The notes below the pieces were generated by a model. That model worked only from the letters and a program-made list of their open reading frames with translations. It had not been told where the DNA came from and searched no databases. From contig MU400544.1 in NCBI GenBank assembly GCA_022578965.1, positions 124,001 to 188,000 on the forward strand: DNA of 64,000 nucleotides. The letters are read 5' to 3'. The position numbers were made by a program, and so were the translations under genes. Every line of letters begins with the position of its first letter. The stretch's first letter is position 1. Positions 33,146 through 45,392 of the stretch are shown here, piece after piece. This stretch comes from Xylaria sp. FL1777 (lineage: Eukaryota; Ascomycota; Sordariomycetes; Xylariales; Xylariaceae).

Positions 33146-34363
33146 CTAGGCCTGCTTTTCTGCATCATCTTCGTCTTTCTTTACATGGCGATGGTTTTTC
33201 TCGTTGACGTAATAATCTTCGTCTTTGCCGTCGGCTAAGATATGACCATTCCAGACTGCCCAGATATGGGTAGAAACTATCACTAGCCAGCCGCCAACTA
33301 GGATGATAGTCATGGCACTTCCAGTGCCGATTACACCGGGGCTCTTTAATGCCTTGCCAACCGAGATGACTGCAATGGTAAAGCCCACGTTTGGAAAAAT
33401 GAAGGTGTACCAGTTGAGGTGGAATGTTATCTCCCTCCAAACAGCTAGATTTGCCACAGCAGCAATACAAAAGAACCAAAGGCTGAGGAACCATATAAAT
33501 ATGCACACCGCTGTGGCAAGAACACGGAGGATTTGTATGGTGACTTGGTCGGGACCAAAGGCGTTATAGTAAGACGGGTAATCATTCGCCATGCCGATGA
33601 TAGCGAGGCTCGTAAAGGCAGGCGGACCAACGGCGATAAACATTCCCGGTCGAGAGTTAGGCGCAGGAAAGCCGTACTGAATTAACCGAGTCACATAGCA
33701 AGCATAGAAGAAGACGGAAACCAATAGCCCGAACCCTTGCGCCCCGAGGCCAGCGACGAGCATCGGAACAGCTTGGTCTGGTGGTTGCAGCCCAGCCCCC
33801 GTCGAAGCCAGTGTCCCTACCAACATAAAACCAAACACGGGCAGATTCCAGGCCGGCGTCATGTCCGATAACTTTAATTTGGGGCTTGTGAACAGCAGAG
33901 AGTACTGCGCGACAGCGATGATGAACGTGACGGCAAAGTAAATCCAGAAGAGGACCCGGTAGACCACGATGAGCCAGGGGCCGCAAGACGGGATGCCATA
34001 TCGCGCGATGCCAGAGATGATGGAGGCCAGACTCAGGGTCGACGTGCCCAGGAAGAGCCCCTCGGTAGGATGGACAATGGACTTCTTGAGCGTGCCCGGG
34101 AACTTGACGAAGCGGTACGTGATGGCCGTCACGACGAGGCTGAATATGACGAGGTCGAGCACGTAGAAGAATTTCCCAATTGTCTGCAGCCCGCGGAACG
34201 TGAAGCCTTGCGTGGCTTCAGCTAATAATAGCGCGAGACCGCCGGTTGACATGGGGAGTGTGAAATTGGCCCATGTGAAGTGCTTCAAGCGCGCCAGCCA
34301 CGAAGGCCGTATTCTCCTCTCCTCCACGCGTCGTTCCATGATTTCCATGATTTCCGGGTGCAT
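33146..34363 (-). CDS. malate/C4-dicarboxylate transporter, SLAC1/TehA/Mae1 family (405 aa)
   Basis: The gene is a single exon with about ten membrane helices. Family landmarks are the N-terminal block HFTWANFTLPMSTGGLALLL, where the aromatic-rich start and Pro-Met-Ser/Gly turn are typical of voltage-dependent anion channel/tellurite-resistance proteins, and the internal FPNVGFTIAVISVGKAL. In fungi the family includes the malic acid permease Mae1 and the sulfite pump Ssu1. The overall pattern here suits the Mae1 side better, but the substrate is not proven. The tail is charged and cytosolic (KKDEDDAEKQA). Start at the Met at 34363 is the longest choice. Later Mets at residues 6 and 9 are possible. 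Confidence 0.85.
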   Translation of the reverse strand: MHPEIMEIMERRVEERRIRPSWLARLKHFTWANFTLPMSTGGLALLLAEATQGFTFRGLQTIGKFFYVLDLVIFSLVVTAITYRFVKFPGTLKKSIVHPTEGLFLGTSTLSLASIISGIARYGIPSCGPWLIVVYRVLFWIYFAVTFIIAVAQYSLLFTSPKLKLSDMTPAWNLPVFGFMLVGTLASTGAGLQPPDQAVPMLVAGLGAQGFGLLVSVFFYACYVTRLIQYGFPAPNSRPGMFIAVGPPAFTSLAIIGMANDYPSYYNAFGPDQVTIQILRVLATAVCIFIWFLSLWFFCIAAVANLAVWREITFHLNWYTFIFPNVGFTIAVISVGKALKSPGVIGTGSAMTIILVGGWLVIVSTHIWAVWNGHILADGKDEDYYVNEKNHRHVKKDEDDAEKQA

Positions 34364-35251
34364 CGGTCAGCAAGTGGTATGCCCAACCGCTTTTGGGCCG
34401 ATGCAGAGAGCCGATAATTGATATTGTAAATAGTATATTTCCGTCGTGTTTTGAGGTTTTATAAGGGATACATAACTAGAGCGGCGTCATCAAATGATGG
34501 CTTAGTCAGGATACCCCTACATGGATTTCTCGGGTAATAAGACAACAACAAAGCACAAAGCTGGGTGGGCACTCACTACTGTATTTAGAAGTCGCCTCTA
34601 TCTATCAACTGGTAGATAAGAGTCCATCGTAACTACCTACCAACGCATAAATGTCCATGCCAATTGGCGTGCATAAATGACGACTGCAAACATCTGTGTG
34701 TTACCCAAATGATACCCGATATCGGCCCAATTCTACCGTGCCACTGGAAGACAACAACATACCTAACCTAGTCGCCACAATCAAAATCGTGGTCGATGAG
34801 AAACCCATACATTGGTAAAGTCGACCAGCAAAACAGAATGAAGCCGCATAACCAACCATGTGACAGAATATACAGCGGATAGAACATATGATTTTTTCTA
34901 GAAGCGGAAATTAAAGAAGAGGTAAGTGGGTAGGTACTGTACGACATACTTAAGTACTTATACTATATATACTTATACTGCGGAGGCTATGTACACATGG
35001 ATACAGGACATGACATGGAAGAAGCAGACCCGACAGACGAAGGCAGCTCAATGCCCACCACGCGCGACGGGCATTTCTCAAGCGAGGAAAGCGACGTTAA
35101 GGGCCTCATCCATCGGCGGGTCAATGCATGGTTGCCATAGGGGAGGGGGGGCTCGACGCAACATCAAGAACAATTCACAGTCACCTTATCCTTGTTCCCA
35201 GCGAACCCAGCGAGCCGAGCGACTCTACTCTTTCCCAGATAGCCGGAGCCC
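34364..35251. other. intergenic with TA-rich microsatellite
   Basis: This stretch lies between the transporter promoter and the 3' end of the cellulase gene. A TACTTA/TATA-rich tract lies at about 34945-34980. No gene is seen. Confidence 0.5.
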
Positions 35252-36553
35252 TTAGAAGGCGGGCTTGGCGTTCTTGAGCAGCATCTCGAAGTAGGCCTGG
35301 TTCCACGTGCCGGCCTCGGGCGAGGGCTTGAAGGCGTCGGGCTTGCCGCAGAAGGAGTCGTAGCGGGTGGCGCCAGTGTCGCTGGTGCCGTCGGACTCGC
35401 CGCCGGGCTTGCCCCAGACGAAGGCGTCGGCGAGGGTCTCGCCGGTCGAGGAAGTCGGGCGCACACCAAAGCCGGCGCCGTCGACATTGCACCAGTTGCC
35501 CCACTCCTCGCGCAGGCCCGTGACGGCGTTGCGGCCCGTGTCGACGATGGCGTGGTTCGGGAAGCCCGCCGTCTTCAGCGCCGCACCGAACTTCTGCACG
35601 TACGTCTTCTCGTTCTGGCACGAGTTGTACTTGGCGTCCGACGCCGACGAGAACTCGCCCGGCGACAGGTCCCATGCGTTCCACCCGGCGATGTTGGTCG
35701 CGAATCCACGCACTTGCTTCGGGCTGCCTGCGTTCTTGTACACCTTGGCCAGCTCCTCCGCGCCGGGCTTCAGGTTCGCATCCCAGCCGAGCCAGCCGCC
35801 GTGGCCCGCGTCGACGTACATGACGACGTTGGGAAGGCTGAGGCTCTTGAGGGCGTACGCGACACCCTCCTCGTAGGCGCTCTTGCTGTCCTTGCACGTC
35901 TGCAAGTCGGCGTTGGTGACGAGGTTGGGGAGCGAGTCAGGCTCGATGATCAGGGCAAAGGCCGAGTTCGGGTTGGCCTTAAGCTTCGCGACAATGGCTG
36001 TGTTTCTCTGTCAACTTTGTTGCCCCGTCGAGGAAATTTCAGCGAGACTATTTACTTACGGTCAATGTAGCTGCTCTTGTACTTGCTGATCTCGCTGTAT
36101 GAGAGTTCACCGTTGGAGGCCTTGGCGGCGCAATCACGGCCGGGCAAGTCGTAGATGACGAGACCTAGGATGTTCTCGCAAGGGAGATCGGCGACGGCAT
36201 CGTCGAACTTGGCGATGTTCTCGATGGAGTCGCTTAACTCCCAGTCAGCTCCGAGTTTATACGGCAGGAGTGAGGCTTGATATCGGGAAAACTTACAGCC
36301 AGAGGAAGCTACCGACGTCGGCGACCTTGGCAGCGGAGGTCTTCAACGAGGAGTCGGTGATGGCCGCGACGGCCGCGTTGACCTCCTGTCGGTAGAAGCT
36401 GTTCGGGTGCAGCTTGTACTTCGACCAGACGTTGGTGCTCGCGTCAAGGGTGACGGCCGACGAACAGGCCGCCGCAGACTTACGAGGAGCCTTCTCTGAC
36501 GGGGCAGCGAGAGCACCCGCCGCCAATAGAACTGCCGCAGTTTCCACCTTCAT
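35252..36553 (-). CDS. GH6 cellobiohydrolase without cellulose-binding module (391 aa)
   Basis: Three exons, 36553-36297, 36232-36060 and 35997-35252, total 1176 nt, with introns of 64 and 62 bp. Residues 1-17 or so form a signal peptide (MKVETAAVLLAAGALAAP), so the enzyme is secreted. Glycoside hydrolase family 6 landmarks are present in order: NSFYRQEVNAA, FLWLDSIENI across the first splice, VIYDLPGRDCAAKASNGE with the catalytic-acid Asp after the Arg, ALIIEPDSLPNLV with the second key Asp, DAGHGGWLGWDANL, and the C-terminal WGKPGGESDGTSD. The role is release of cellobiose from cellulose chain ends. The protein lacks the N-terminal CBM1 and linker found in the classic two-domain enzymes. 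The gene is very GC-rich, which produces long accidental frames on the other strand. Confidence 0.95.
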
Positions 36554-36643
36554 TTTTGCTGTGACCCTGATGATGATCTATCGAGTTGGAGCGTGTGATG
36601 GAAAGAAAGACAGGGACATGACCAAGGAGACGGCCGGCCGCTT

Positions 36644-36649
36644 CTTATA
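36644..36649 (-). promoter_or_regulatory. TATA box of the GH6 gene
   Basis: TATAAG on the minus strand lies about 90 bases upstream of the GH6 start codon, in a GGTATAAGAAG context. The spacing suits a fungal core promoter. No clear XlnR or CreA site was recognised around it. Confidence 0.4.
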
Positions 36650-38207
36650 CCGGTCTCCGAAGGGTGATACATTCACCCTAACCACTCGTGTAATAAGGAA
36701 CCAGGCCCGTCAACCGTGATCACGATACGTGCTCGGTAGTGAGCCTCCGAAGAGACATAGCTGTAGCTAATTCCACCACGGAGAATGCAAGGCGGCAATT
36801 TGCCAAGCTTGCTATATACATGGCCTGTCTAGACGCTATGCTTGGTATACGAGATCGTTGTTCCTATTGGTAGGACCGCCGGTTCGGGCCTACACAATGC
36901 TGTGGAGGTTGATCTTCTGAGTATGTTAATGAATCTAATATATCTTCACAGCGCAATGTAACCAGACCCCTATGACATGGCTTCGTCCAACTCGCCAAGC
37001 GCTCTTTCGCCGTATTTCAATGCTAGCAAAACTCCGTAGTGGAAAATCGATGTTCTATTGTCTAGTGAGGAGTAATGCGGCATAACAAAGTGTGCACTAC
37101 TCGCACAGCAACCTTGAGAGAGTACTTAGAGTAGAAGCAACAGTTGCTGCCGAACTCCACCATGCCAGAGCCTCCAAGCCGATCGAATCAATGTGTAATG
37201 CCAAGGTTTTTCCCCAGCTTATGTTCCATGCTTGTCGATAGATTGCCTCCGGCCCATCAGTATAGGCCGGAAACAAACCAGCGAGTGGATTAGCCAAGAG
37301 TAAATTGTGCGAATCGTAGGATAGATGGGGGATATCAAGTGACTTTGTTTGCCTAAATTCCTCGTTATTTGAAACAGCTGAGCGAAGTCCATTCAGAGCT
37401 TGACGTCCTGAGTGTTCCGTTTAGCCGCACGCTTGCCTGCATCTACAAATGATCAGCCCCGGCTAAAGCCCCCCCGGAGCAGAGATGGTCTTGGCTGCAA
37501 ACCTGGATGTACGAGGCTACATGGAGAGATTGGAATGGCATAGGATTGCTGTGGTTGAGCTTCTTATGCACCGCCCTGTTTAATCATCCGGAACGGCGAG
37601 CCGGACAGCTGCGATGGTGAGTGCAAAGGTAGCAGGAAGTGGATTCTTGGCTTAGCAGTGAGAGATTTGAATAGACTTTGTCGCGAAAGTATGTGTGGCT
37701 GTTGACTATAGATTGGAGTAGGGTAGAGTGGAGAGCAGATCTGATGGGAACTTCCTCAAAGGGACCGTGGTATCACTATGTCTACAATATCCTCGTTACT
37801 ATCAGACATGTTGTTCCGAACTGGTACACAATGTGTCTGTGTGAGAATCTTTCCTGATTAAATCCACGTTGCAAACCTAGAATTAACTAATCTTGAGAGG
37901 ACGATGTAATATACAGTGAAGATGATCCATCACTCGTCTTACGATTAAAACAATGGACTTCGGAAGACTTGCGAAATGAGTTAGCACTGTATCAGATTCA
38001 GCAGAGCTGGTCGGTGGCAGATACAATACATTTTGTTTCATTATTCTTTTCCTGTAATGACAATTCCGGAATCACATCGGCCATTGTCCTGCCTTGTTGG
38101 GTATTCCTCTTTTTTTCTACTTCCTTAGTTCTAAGAGCATCGCGAAAAGAGCTGCCTGGGTCCAAGATACGGCTTGGGCCCCGTCTCTGTATAGACGTTT
38201 TATCAAG
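36650..38207. other. intergenic, with one candidate orphan exon
   Basis: Most of this stretch holds nothing recognisable. On the minus strand, 37419-37097 is open and reads protein-like without an early ATG (it includes GLFPAYTDGPEAIYRQAWNI). It could be a last exon or a relic. No matching upstream exon was found. Confidence 0.35.
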
Positions 38208-39390
38208 TTACATGAAAGGGGGAATTTTGAAGGGATACCCCATATTCTTGCCTCGGAAAATAGAAAGCAAGAAGCTGTACATTATGGTCAATACAATACC
38301 CCACGAAATGACCATGATTTGCTGTAGGTGTGTATCTTGAGTTCTTGGGGCTTTCAGGGCAAGGGATATCGTGGCGAAAGACAAAACACCGTCTTCTTAG
38401 AGTTAGCAAGTGACCTCAGTTACGGGTGTTCTACCGAAAGCTTACATATAAAAGCGATGATCTGTGTCTCAAGCCCATATTGATTCTGAAACCCACCGGC
38501 AAAGTAGCGAATACCTCCGCGACCGTCGCCCGTCACATATGGTACTTTGCGAATCTGGTTGAACATATGGCCGCTGGTGAAGAGGAGGATGCCGATCAGG
38601 CTCAGGCCCGCCCATACGTTGCGGTTTGTGATGATCGGTAAAATGTATGGCCATAGCTTGAAGATAACGCCTGCCACACCAAGTAGAGAGACAGTCGATA
38701 CAACCCAGCGAAGATAGTTGACTGGCCGGCTAACAGACGGATGGGGTCTATCGGGCAGATGGCGAGCTAGCCAGTCATGAACCAGCTCAGCAGTTGGTGC
38801 GCTAGAAACCGCATTAGCATTGATGGAACAACGACAATATGTTCATTCCATCATGTATACATACCCGCTCGTGAAATCGTATCGAAGAGGGTCGGGATCG
38901 GCAACCGCGTGAGGTCCTGTCGTAGGCTGGAAGAGCAGGAGTACCGGTGCTGTTTGTAAAGCGAGCTAGGGAGGGTTTCGCAATGTCAGCCGCGTATAAA
39001 TCTCGAATTGCTCCACAGAGGCAAACTAACAGACATGAAGGTTTCTCTTCCCTCAGAGAAATCGAGTGTGCCCAGAATCAAGCGTGACTCGCCCTTCTTA
39101 TCACCTCTGATCCAGCTCTTGCCGAGGATTTCCCATTCAGGCTGGAACATGCCGCAAAGCTGACAGCCATACTTGGCGTCCAAGGCCGTCAGGAGAATGG
39201 CAACAGAATAGTCCCGGGGCGCAGACGTAAGCTTCTTGTAGCTGGCATCGGCAAGCTTCAAGGGCGAAGAGGAGGACACCGCCTGGGTGTGGAATGTCTG
39301 AAAGCGTTCGGCCGAGGAAGACGACGACTTGGCCGCGAAGGACCCGAGAGGAAGGGCGACAATGGAGAGGAGGGCCGGTAACCAGCGCAT
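38208..39390 (-). CDS. OST3: oligosaccharyltransferase subunit OST3/OST6 (333 aa)
   Basis: Four exons, 39390-39031, 38965-38865, 38801-38446 and 38392-38208, total 1002 nt, with introns of 65, 63 and 53 bp. The order is that of the family: signal peptide (residues 1-19, ending GSFAA), a lumenal thioredoxin-like domain with the redox pair CQLC (Cys76, Cys79), then four membrane helices. The last two helices carry the conserved YGVLSFATISLALK and the terminal GYPFKIPPFM. In yeast the protein is part of the ER oligosaccharyltransferase, where it holds acceptor polypeptides through transient disulfides to aid N-glycosylation. Whether this single protein stands for Ost3 or Ost6 is not decidable here; most filamentous fungi have one. 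The C-terminal exon was found from the donor in FIY and confirmed by phase. Confidence 0.93.
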
Positions 39391-40007
39391 GTTGACGTTG
39401 GGGAAAGAGGAGAAAGCCGAATTGGAAGTGCAGTTAGAAATAAAAGAAGGCTGGCTACCTCGACACGCACATCGGATGGGTCGATGGGTGATTGAGAAAG
39501 AGAAGGACGCAGATTAGGTGATTGATTGCTGTTGTCGTGGTTGTCTTCACCAGGCTAGGTAAGTATCTACAAGTCATAGGTAGGTACTTAGGTAGGTAGC
39601 TTGAAGATTCCCATAAGTGTCCTCAATTGAGTTCTGTGGCTTGGCAGTGCACAGTACCTGTCAGCCAGGTACGTCAGCTCTGAAGCTCGAGCCACTTGGA
39701 GCTAGCAGCTTGGCAACCGGTCTCGCCCCACCAAATACCTGCACTAAGCTGAAACGGGCACTTTGTTGATCTCCCATTGTGTGCCCCCACAAAACACGCT
39801 CTCTGTCCCCGTCATCCCTCCCATCCGTCAGACCTCTTCGCCAACTCCAAACGCCGGCTATACATCAACAACTACTACACCAGGAACTCAACAGCATCCA
39901 AATTTCTTAATTGAGCTCCACGGGGTTGCAATCTCACAATACCCGGACCTGTACTGCTATCAGTCCCTTCAGAGCATAACGCGTCCAATCCAACCCAGTC
40001 CATCTCA
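39391..40007. promoter_or_regulatory. divergent promoter region between OST3 and the coiled-coil gene
   Basis: The two genes are transcribed outward from this 617-bp region. A TAGGTAGGTACTTAGGTAGGTA-like tract lies at about 39577-39600, one of several such tracts in the window. No TATA box is obvious. Confidence 0.4.
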
Positions 40008-42195
40008 ATGGGCAGGGCTACAAAGGCCGCCATGGCCCGCGAGCAACGTGGGGGTATGGGCGGTGAAAAGGTAGGTTTATATCACGAGTTCTTGGACTGA
40101 ATCCGTGTCGACGCCGTGACTGACCTATACTTGTTTAGCGTGCTCAACGCACCCAGCTGCTCCATGATCTTGAACTACAGCACCAGAAGAATGAATGTGA
40201 CTCGAACATTCTAGTAAAAGACGAGGATATCCGCAGATTACGAGTACGAATCCTACTGCTACGAGATGAAAACACTGTACTACGAGACCAAGTCGACCTC
40301 AACAACAGCACAAATGCAAAATTGGTCTCTCAATGTGACAACCTGAGTACTCAGATTGAAGCAAAAATCGCAATGGTTCGTTCCCAGGAAGAGCAACTAC
40401 GTAAACAAGAGCGAGAATACTCAAATCTCACGGTTAGTATCAGGGACATCTGATGAGTAGGAAACTACTATATACATTGACTTTGCTGACTTAATATAAC
40501 ATGTAGGCCGAGCTCCAATCCATGAACAACTTTAACGAAAACTCCGCCAATCTCCTCTCAGAGAAGCTGGCACTGAGCCGTGAACTGGCTAATCTGAAGC
40601 CCGAAATCGAGCACTTGCGATCTCAAGTCAACCACCAGCAGGCCACGTTGGCCGAAAAGCTTGCTCTTGAACGTCAAGTTAACACCCTTGAACTTGAGTT
40701 GGCAAATGAGAAGAAGGCGACGAGGCGCGCAATGCAAACTCGTGAAAGCACTGACCGGGTGGAGGATGAGCTTCGAAAGAAGTTGCGTGAGACAGAGAAG
40801 CATCTAACTGCTGAAACAGCAGAACGTGAAAGACTAGAAGATCAGCTCGAACAGAGGATACGAACACATGCAATTGCTTTGCAGGATCAGGATAGCACTC
40901 GAGAATTGGAAGCAGATCTCCGAAAGAAGCTGCAGGAGGCTCAGCGACAACTGAGAGAAGAAAAAGAAGAGAAAGAGAGATTGGATGAAGAATTACAGAA
41001 TGCAAAACGCACCTCGAAAAAAACGCAGGAAAACACAGCCCGTAGCTCTGCGGAAGCTGAGCTTCGCGCACAGCTTGAAGAATCCAAGAGCATCGTTGTC
41101 ACACTTCAGAAAGAGAGTCAGATACGTCGTCAAGAGTATCAAACGGCTGTTGCCGAACTTGAAGGGCGAAATGAGCAGCTTGAGAGGAAGCTCGAGAAAG
41201 CGAGAATAAAGCTCCGAGGCGCCCAAGAAGAACTCAAGAAGAGTGAAACAGAGCTCCGGAAGGCCCAGCAACAACAAACTCGGTTGTCTGGTTCTGAAGA
41301 CACTACCAAGCCGGCCGCCAAGACACAAGCTTTCCGTAAGAGGAGAGCCCAAGAAACGACAACAAGCGAGTTTACGAACATTGAGATTCAGACTCCTAGT
41401 GCAGAAGATGCGGCTCAAGCACGGCGAGCAATGAAGAAGATCGTCTTTGAACCGACTATTGTTGGTGAGAAGTCTGCCTTCTCTATAACCCCGTTCCTCA
41501 ACCGTTCCAAGAACACAAGTATGAGTGATGAGGCTTCGAATATGGACGATGGGGTTGTGGAGGATTCTATTCTTGGCCCACGGTCAGGGTCCGAACGGTC
41601 CGAACCCACGTCCTCTCGAATAATCGAACCAACAATAACAACTAAGCTTACCGAGACCACCGAAACTGAACCTGTCACTGCGGCACCCTTGGAGATTGAA
41701 AAGCCGCAGGTGGCACCTAAGGTTCGTGGTAGACCTAAGAAGGTCCTGGGAGATGCGCCTTCGGCCAAAAAGAATGCCTTGGCCAAAAAGGCACCCAAAA
41801 AGATTCTAAAGTCCAAGAGTAGTCTCGAGAAGGTCCCTGAGGCTTCCAACTCTGGGCAGGATGAAGATAATAGTGAGGCCAGGGATACTGAACCTGGGGA
41901 GAGGACAATGACTGTTAAGTTCAATCTTGCTCTTTCCCAGGACGAGAGTAATGATTCGAGTCAAAACGGAGAACTTCCCAAGAAGAAGAAACGCAAAGTT
42001 CTCGGGTCTACTAAGACGCTCTTCGATGAAGACAATGGAGAGGTGCTGGTCTCCAGGAAGCCGGCAAAGATGCAGCTTGGGGCTAAGAGAATGAAAGCAC
42101 CACTAGGCCCAAAGAAAAATGCCTTCGCAGGCCTTGCGTCGTTCTCTCCGCTGAAACGAGATCGCCGAGGCGTGGGTGCTAGCTTCCTTGCGTAA
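40008..42195 (+). CDS. long coiled-coil, probably nuclear protein (681 aa)
   Basis: Three exons, 40008-40070, 40139-40432 and 40507-42195, total 2046 nt, with introns of 68 and 74 bp. From about residue 22 to 390 the protein is an almost unbroken heptad-rich coiled coil (LHDLELQHQKNECDSNILV and many ELEADLRKKLQE-like repeats). After that comes a disordered, Lys/Ser/Thr/Pro-rich part with clusters of basic residues that could act as nuclear signals (PKKKKRK near residue 604), an AT-hook-like VRGRPKK, and a conserved-looking end NAFAGLASFSPLKRDRRGVG. The layout suggests a chromosome, kinetochore or spindle-pole protein. I considered shugoshin because of the N-terminal coil and basic tail, but its hallmark motif is not clear. 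The exact family is unknown to me. Confidence 0.8.
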
Positions 42196-42669
42196 ACCTG
42201 AGTTGGTCATGATCATGAAAGGGGCGCATAGATGCGGGCATCGCAAGGTTACTGGCAATATTGCATCGGTACGGTGTTTGTGTATTATTTGGGAATAATG
42301 GGGGTTGCTTTTCTGTGCAGTTGCGCATGATTAGGCTACGGGTGTGGGAATAGGAGTTTAGTCTGAATTTGTATGCATTCTAAAATCATGGGAGGTATAA
42401 AGTACATTGTGTTCCCGATGCCGGAACCTTCAATGCTACCCGTAATGAACGCCATTTATTCTGTCCCGATGCTCGAAGTGTCCGATTAGTCATTGTCCAC
42501 CTTTCAGTAATTTTTTTCTTCGCCGTTCCCTTGTGCTCGGGCGTACATGCCTCAGTAGACACGTTACGCTTATTACCTAAACTATCTTGCTCTCTTTCAT
42601 AATCTACGCGACCTATATGTTTCGACGAAAAGAACGGTATAATAGGGCTGCTGCTGCGAACGCCCTAGT
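42196..42669. other. convergent intergenic region
   Basis: These 474 bases separate two facing 3' ends. AT-rich words suited to polyadenylation are present and there is no gene. Confidence 0.5.
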
Positions 42670-43967
42670 TTAAGCAGTCTTAGGCTTCCTGAGGGTACCT
42701 CGAACACCGGACTCAATCATGACGAGGCGGTCTTCCCTCCAGCTCCAAACCACCGCGAGCATACCTCCAGGACCCAGCGCAACAGTCAAGCCGACGACAT
42801 AAACAGCCCACTTCACGAGCTGCGCGGCACTAGCACCGCCCAAGAGCAGGCGATGGACGTCATAGACGGCGATCCAGGCCCAGACAAGCGTCGGGATGAA
42901 ACAGCCCCACCAGTCGACCTGGAAGATATAGTGCAGACCGGCGGTGGTGCTGTCCATCCAGATATCACGGTTCGGCAGGAACACGTACGAGAAGCTGAGC
43001 TGCGGGTTCGACGACGTCGCGCAGACGTACAAGGTCACGAAGTGGTTTACGGCGCACACGATGGCCGCCGCGGCGTATACGCGCTTGAGGTGCTTGACAT
43101 CGGGAGACTTCGCGCTCCGTGGCGCGCTGCCGGAAAGGAGAAGCGACGAGGCGAACAAGAAGATGTTCACGAACGCTGGCGAGGGCTGCCAGAGGAAGAC
43201 GAGGAATTGCACCGTCGAGGTGCTGAGGCCCGGTACGTACATCGCGAGCGTCGGCAGCAGGTATCCGACCCCTACGCTGAAGAGAAGGCCGCGCGCGTGG
43301 GGGAGCGATACCTTGCGCCCGGCCGTATAGTACGAATCCGACTTGGACGTTAGCACGTGCGCTAGGTAGTATAGCGGGATGATGGCTGCGCCGGCTACGG
43401 TCTGGTAGAAGAGGACGAAGAGCCCAGTGCTGGAGAAAAGGTCAGCAAGCGATTGATTGCCTTGCCCTCCGGCCACACTTTTCTGCGTATGTGCGAATAT
43501 GCGCAGGGGAAAGAAACTTCATTGCTCGCGTGGTTTTACGGGATTGGAGATGGGGCAACTCACAAGCTCACGAGTTTCCACGTGTGCCGCTCACGGCACG
43601 CCTCGATATTCCACACGGCGATGACGCCGAAGAACTGCACCAGGAAGTGCAGCTGCTGCAGGCGCACGCCGTCGTCCCAGCCGAGGGGCCCGGCGACGAA
43701 GGCGGCGACGAGGAACAGCAGCGCCGAGTCGACTACCTCGATGCCGGTGTAATGCGTCCGCATCGGCATGCCGTTGGGATATGTCCTCGCGCTGACCAGC
43801 TCGGCGAAGTTCACCGGGAGCCCTTTGATCCCTGTCTCGATGCGCATGAGCCATGCGGCAAGAGCCGAGGCGAAGGCGAAGATCAGCACATAGAGCGCAT
43901 TATGCGGCCGCGTGTTCCTGGGGGCTTTTGTGGCCTTCGCGCCGGCTTTCTTCTTTGTCCTCGCCAT
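42670..43967 (-). CDS. multi-pass membrane protein, paralogue of the one in the PKS cluster (387 aa)
   Basis: Two exons, 43967-43564 and 43429-42670, total 1164 nt, with one 134-bp intron (GTGAGT..CTGAC..CCAG). The N-terminus is short and basic (MARTKKKAGAKATKAP), followed by about eight hydrophobic segments. It shares length, helix order and several motifs with the protein at 12531-13694 (THYTGIEVVDSALLFL and AIIPLYYLAHVL in this copy), plus a GYLLPTLAMYVPG segment typical of the AtmA/PaxA/AscI-like integral membrane proteins. No other biosynthetic gene lies next to it, so it may have a function outside secondary metabolism or be a dispersed duplicate. The substrate and reaction are unknown. 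Confidence 0.8.
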
Positions 43968-45392
43968 TTTCGTAGGTACTTTATTACGGTCTTAACCAAG
44001 GACCAAGGCCGAAATCACGGGCAGTAAGGCTGTGTTTGAGGGAGAATTGTGATGAATCTCACCTGAGAATAATATAGTATAGAAGAGCTCGGGGGGCTTA
44101 TGTCGGCATACGTAGGCGCCTCGGACGTCAGAGCTAGGTATTTGAAATTGATTCGTGGTCAGAGCCAATGGCTACAGGAATAGGGACTAAAATCCTTCGG
44201 GTCCCTCGTGCAAGCCGCATCCGGGCTATCTTCTAACTCCCTTACATATACAGAGAGAGACATCACCAAGACATTTTCCCTTTTCTGCGATATAATTCTA
44301 GCAAAACCCTCACGAAGAAAACACTAGAGGGACCATGCCTCTGACTTGGCTACTACCCGAGTAGTTATATGGTTGTCTCTAGGTACGTATAGCTTCGTTG
44401 CAACAGCTCTGACCGGGGTGGAGTATCGGAGTAAGTATATATGGGTACGTAACTGGATCGAGGCTGCGCCCATTCATCATTCATAAGAGGGCCGGAAGCT
44501 CATCTTCCCGACTGAGCAACATTGTCAATTTATGGAGGACTTACTGAAGGCTGTTCAAGCCTCGAGGCGGCTACCTTCGGTATCACGATGACCTCATGCT
44601 TCCATTTAAACAGATAGGTACTTGCCCCACTGAGTTTTGCTGCACTTGTCACTACCTAGGTACATCACTACATCTGATGGTCTGTTGTTCTTTCAACGTT
44701 TTGAATGCGAATTCAATTTTTATAACTTAATAATAGTTAATAAAATTGTTTATTCATTATTGATTATCTTAGTAAATATTGATTGTTGTTGCCATGTTTG
44801 AAGTTTTATAAGTCTTTGGCAGGAACAATACTTAAGCAATCGGACGAAATGAGCATCCCGAATCTGAATAGGAATGCAACCTGACCCACGCCGCTTTTAA
44901 TTTCCAATACACGTCACGGGTATTACCGTAATTGCACAAAAATAAAGACCGTTCAAGATTATAAAACGGATTTAGTATGGATTACAGGACGGCCTGTACG
45001 TGCTCCTAATCCGTGCTGTTCCAATCCCGTACCAGTACGGCCTCGGCCCGGCCCGGTACGGCGCCTACGGCTGTACTGGTTCGAATGTCGTGCTGGTCCG
45101 CGTATCGTACCAGTCCGTCGACCAAACCGTACTGGAGTATAGTTTGAGTCGTGTATCGAGTCCGCAGTTTTAATCATACTGGTGCGTAATTCGATTTATA
45201 CTCGTCCGTACTTCTGAACTTACTTGTGCTGTATGCGTGCAGCTAACTAGTCCAATCGTGAGCACAGAAGCCAAGGATCCGCAGCCAACAGTGTTATAGG
45301 GGAACTAGGCAGAATCAGCAATACACATTGATTTCTGCCCGCATCACTTCCTCGGTTCTTTCAACTATCTAAAATTTTATGTGTGGTAGAGA
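43968..45392. other. intergenic with AT-rich block and degenerate GTACTGG-type repeats
   Basis: No gene is seen. A strongly AT-rich block lies at about 44700-44800. From about 44985 to 45190 short elements related to CCGTACCAGTACGG recur in both orientations. Confidence 0.5.

Noticed and set aside
35367..36089. Several long plus-strand frames (up to 172 codons)
   Set aside because: They lie antisense to the GC-rich GH6 cellulase exons. The minus strand carries the conserved catalytic motifs.
40008..42195. Shugoshin assignment for the coiled-coil protein
   Set aside because: The N-terminal coil and basic tail are suggestive, but the coil is much longer than in shugoshins and I cannot identify the C-terminal shugoshin box.
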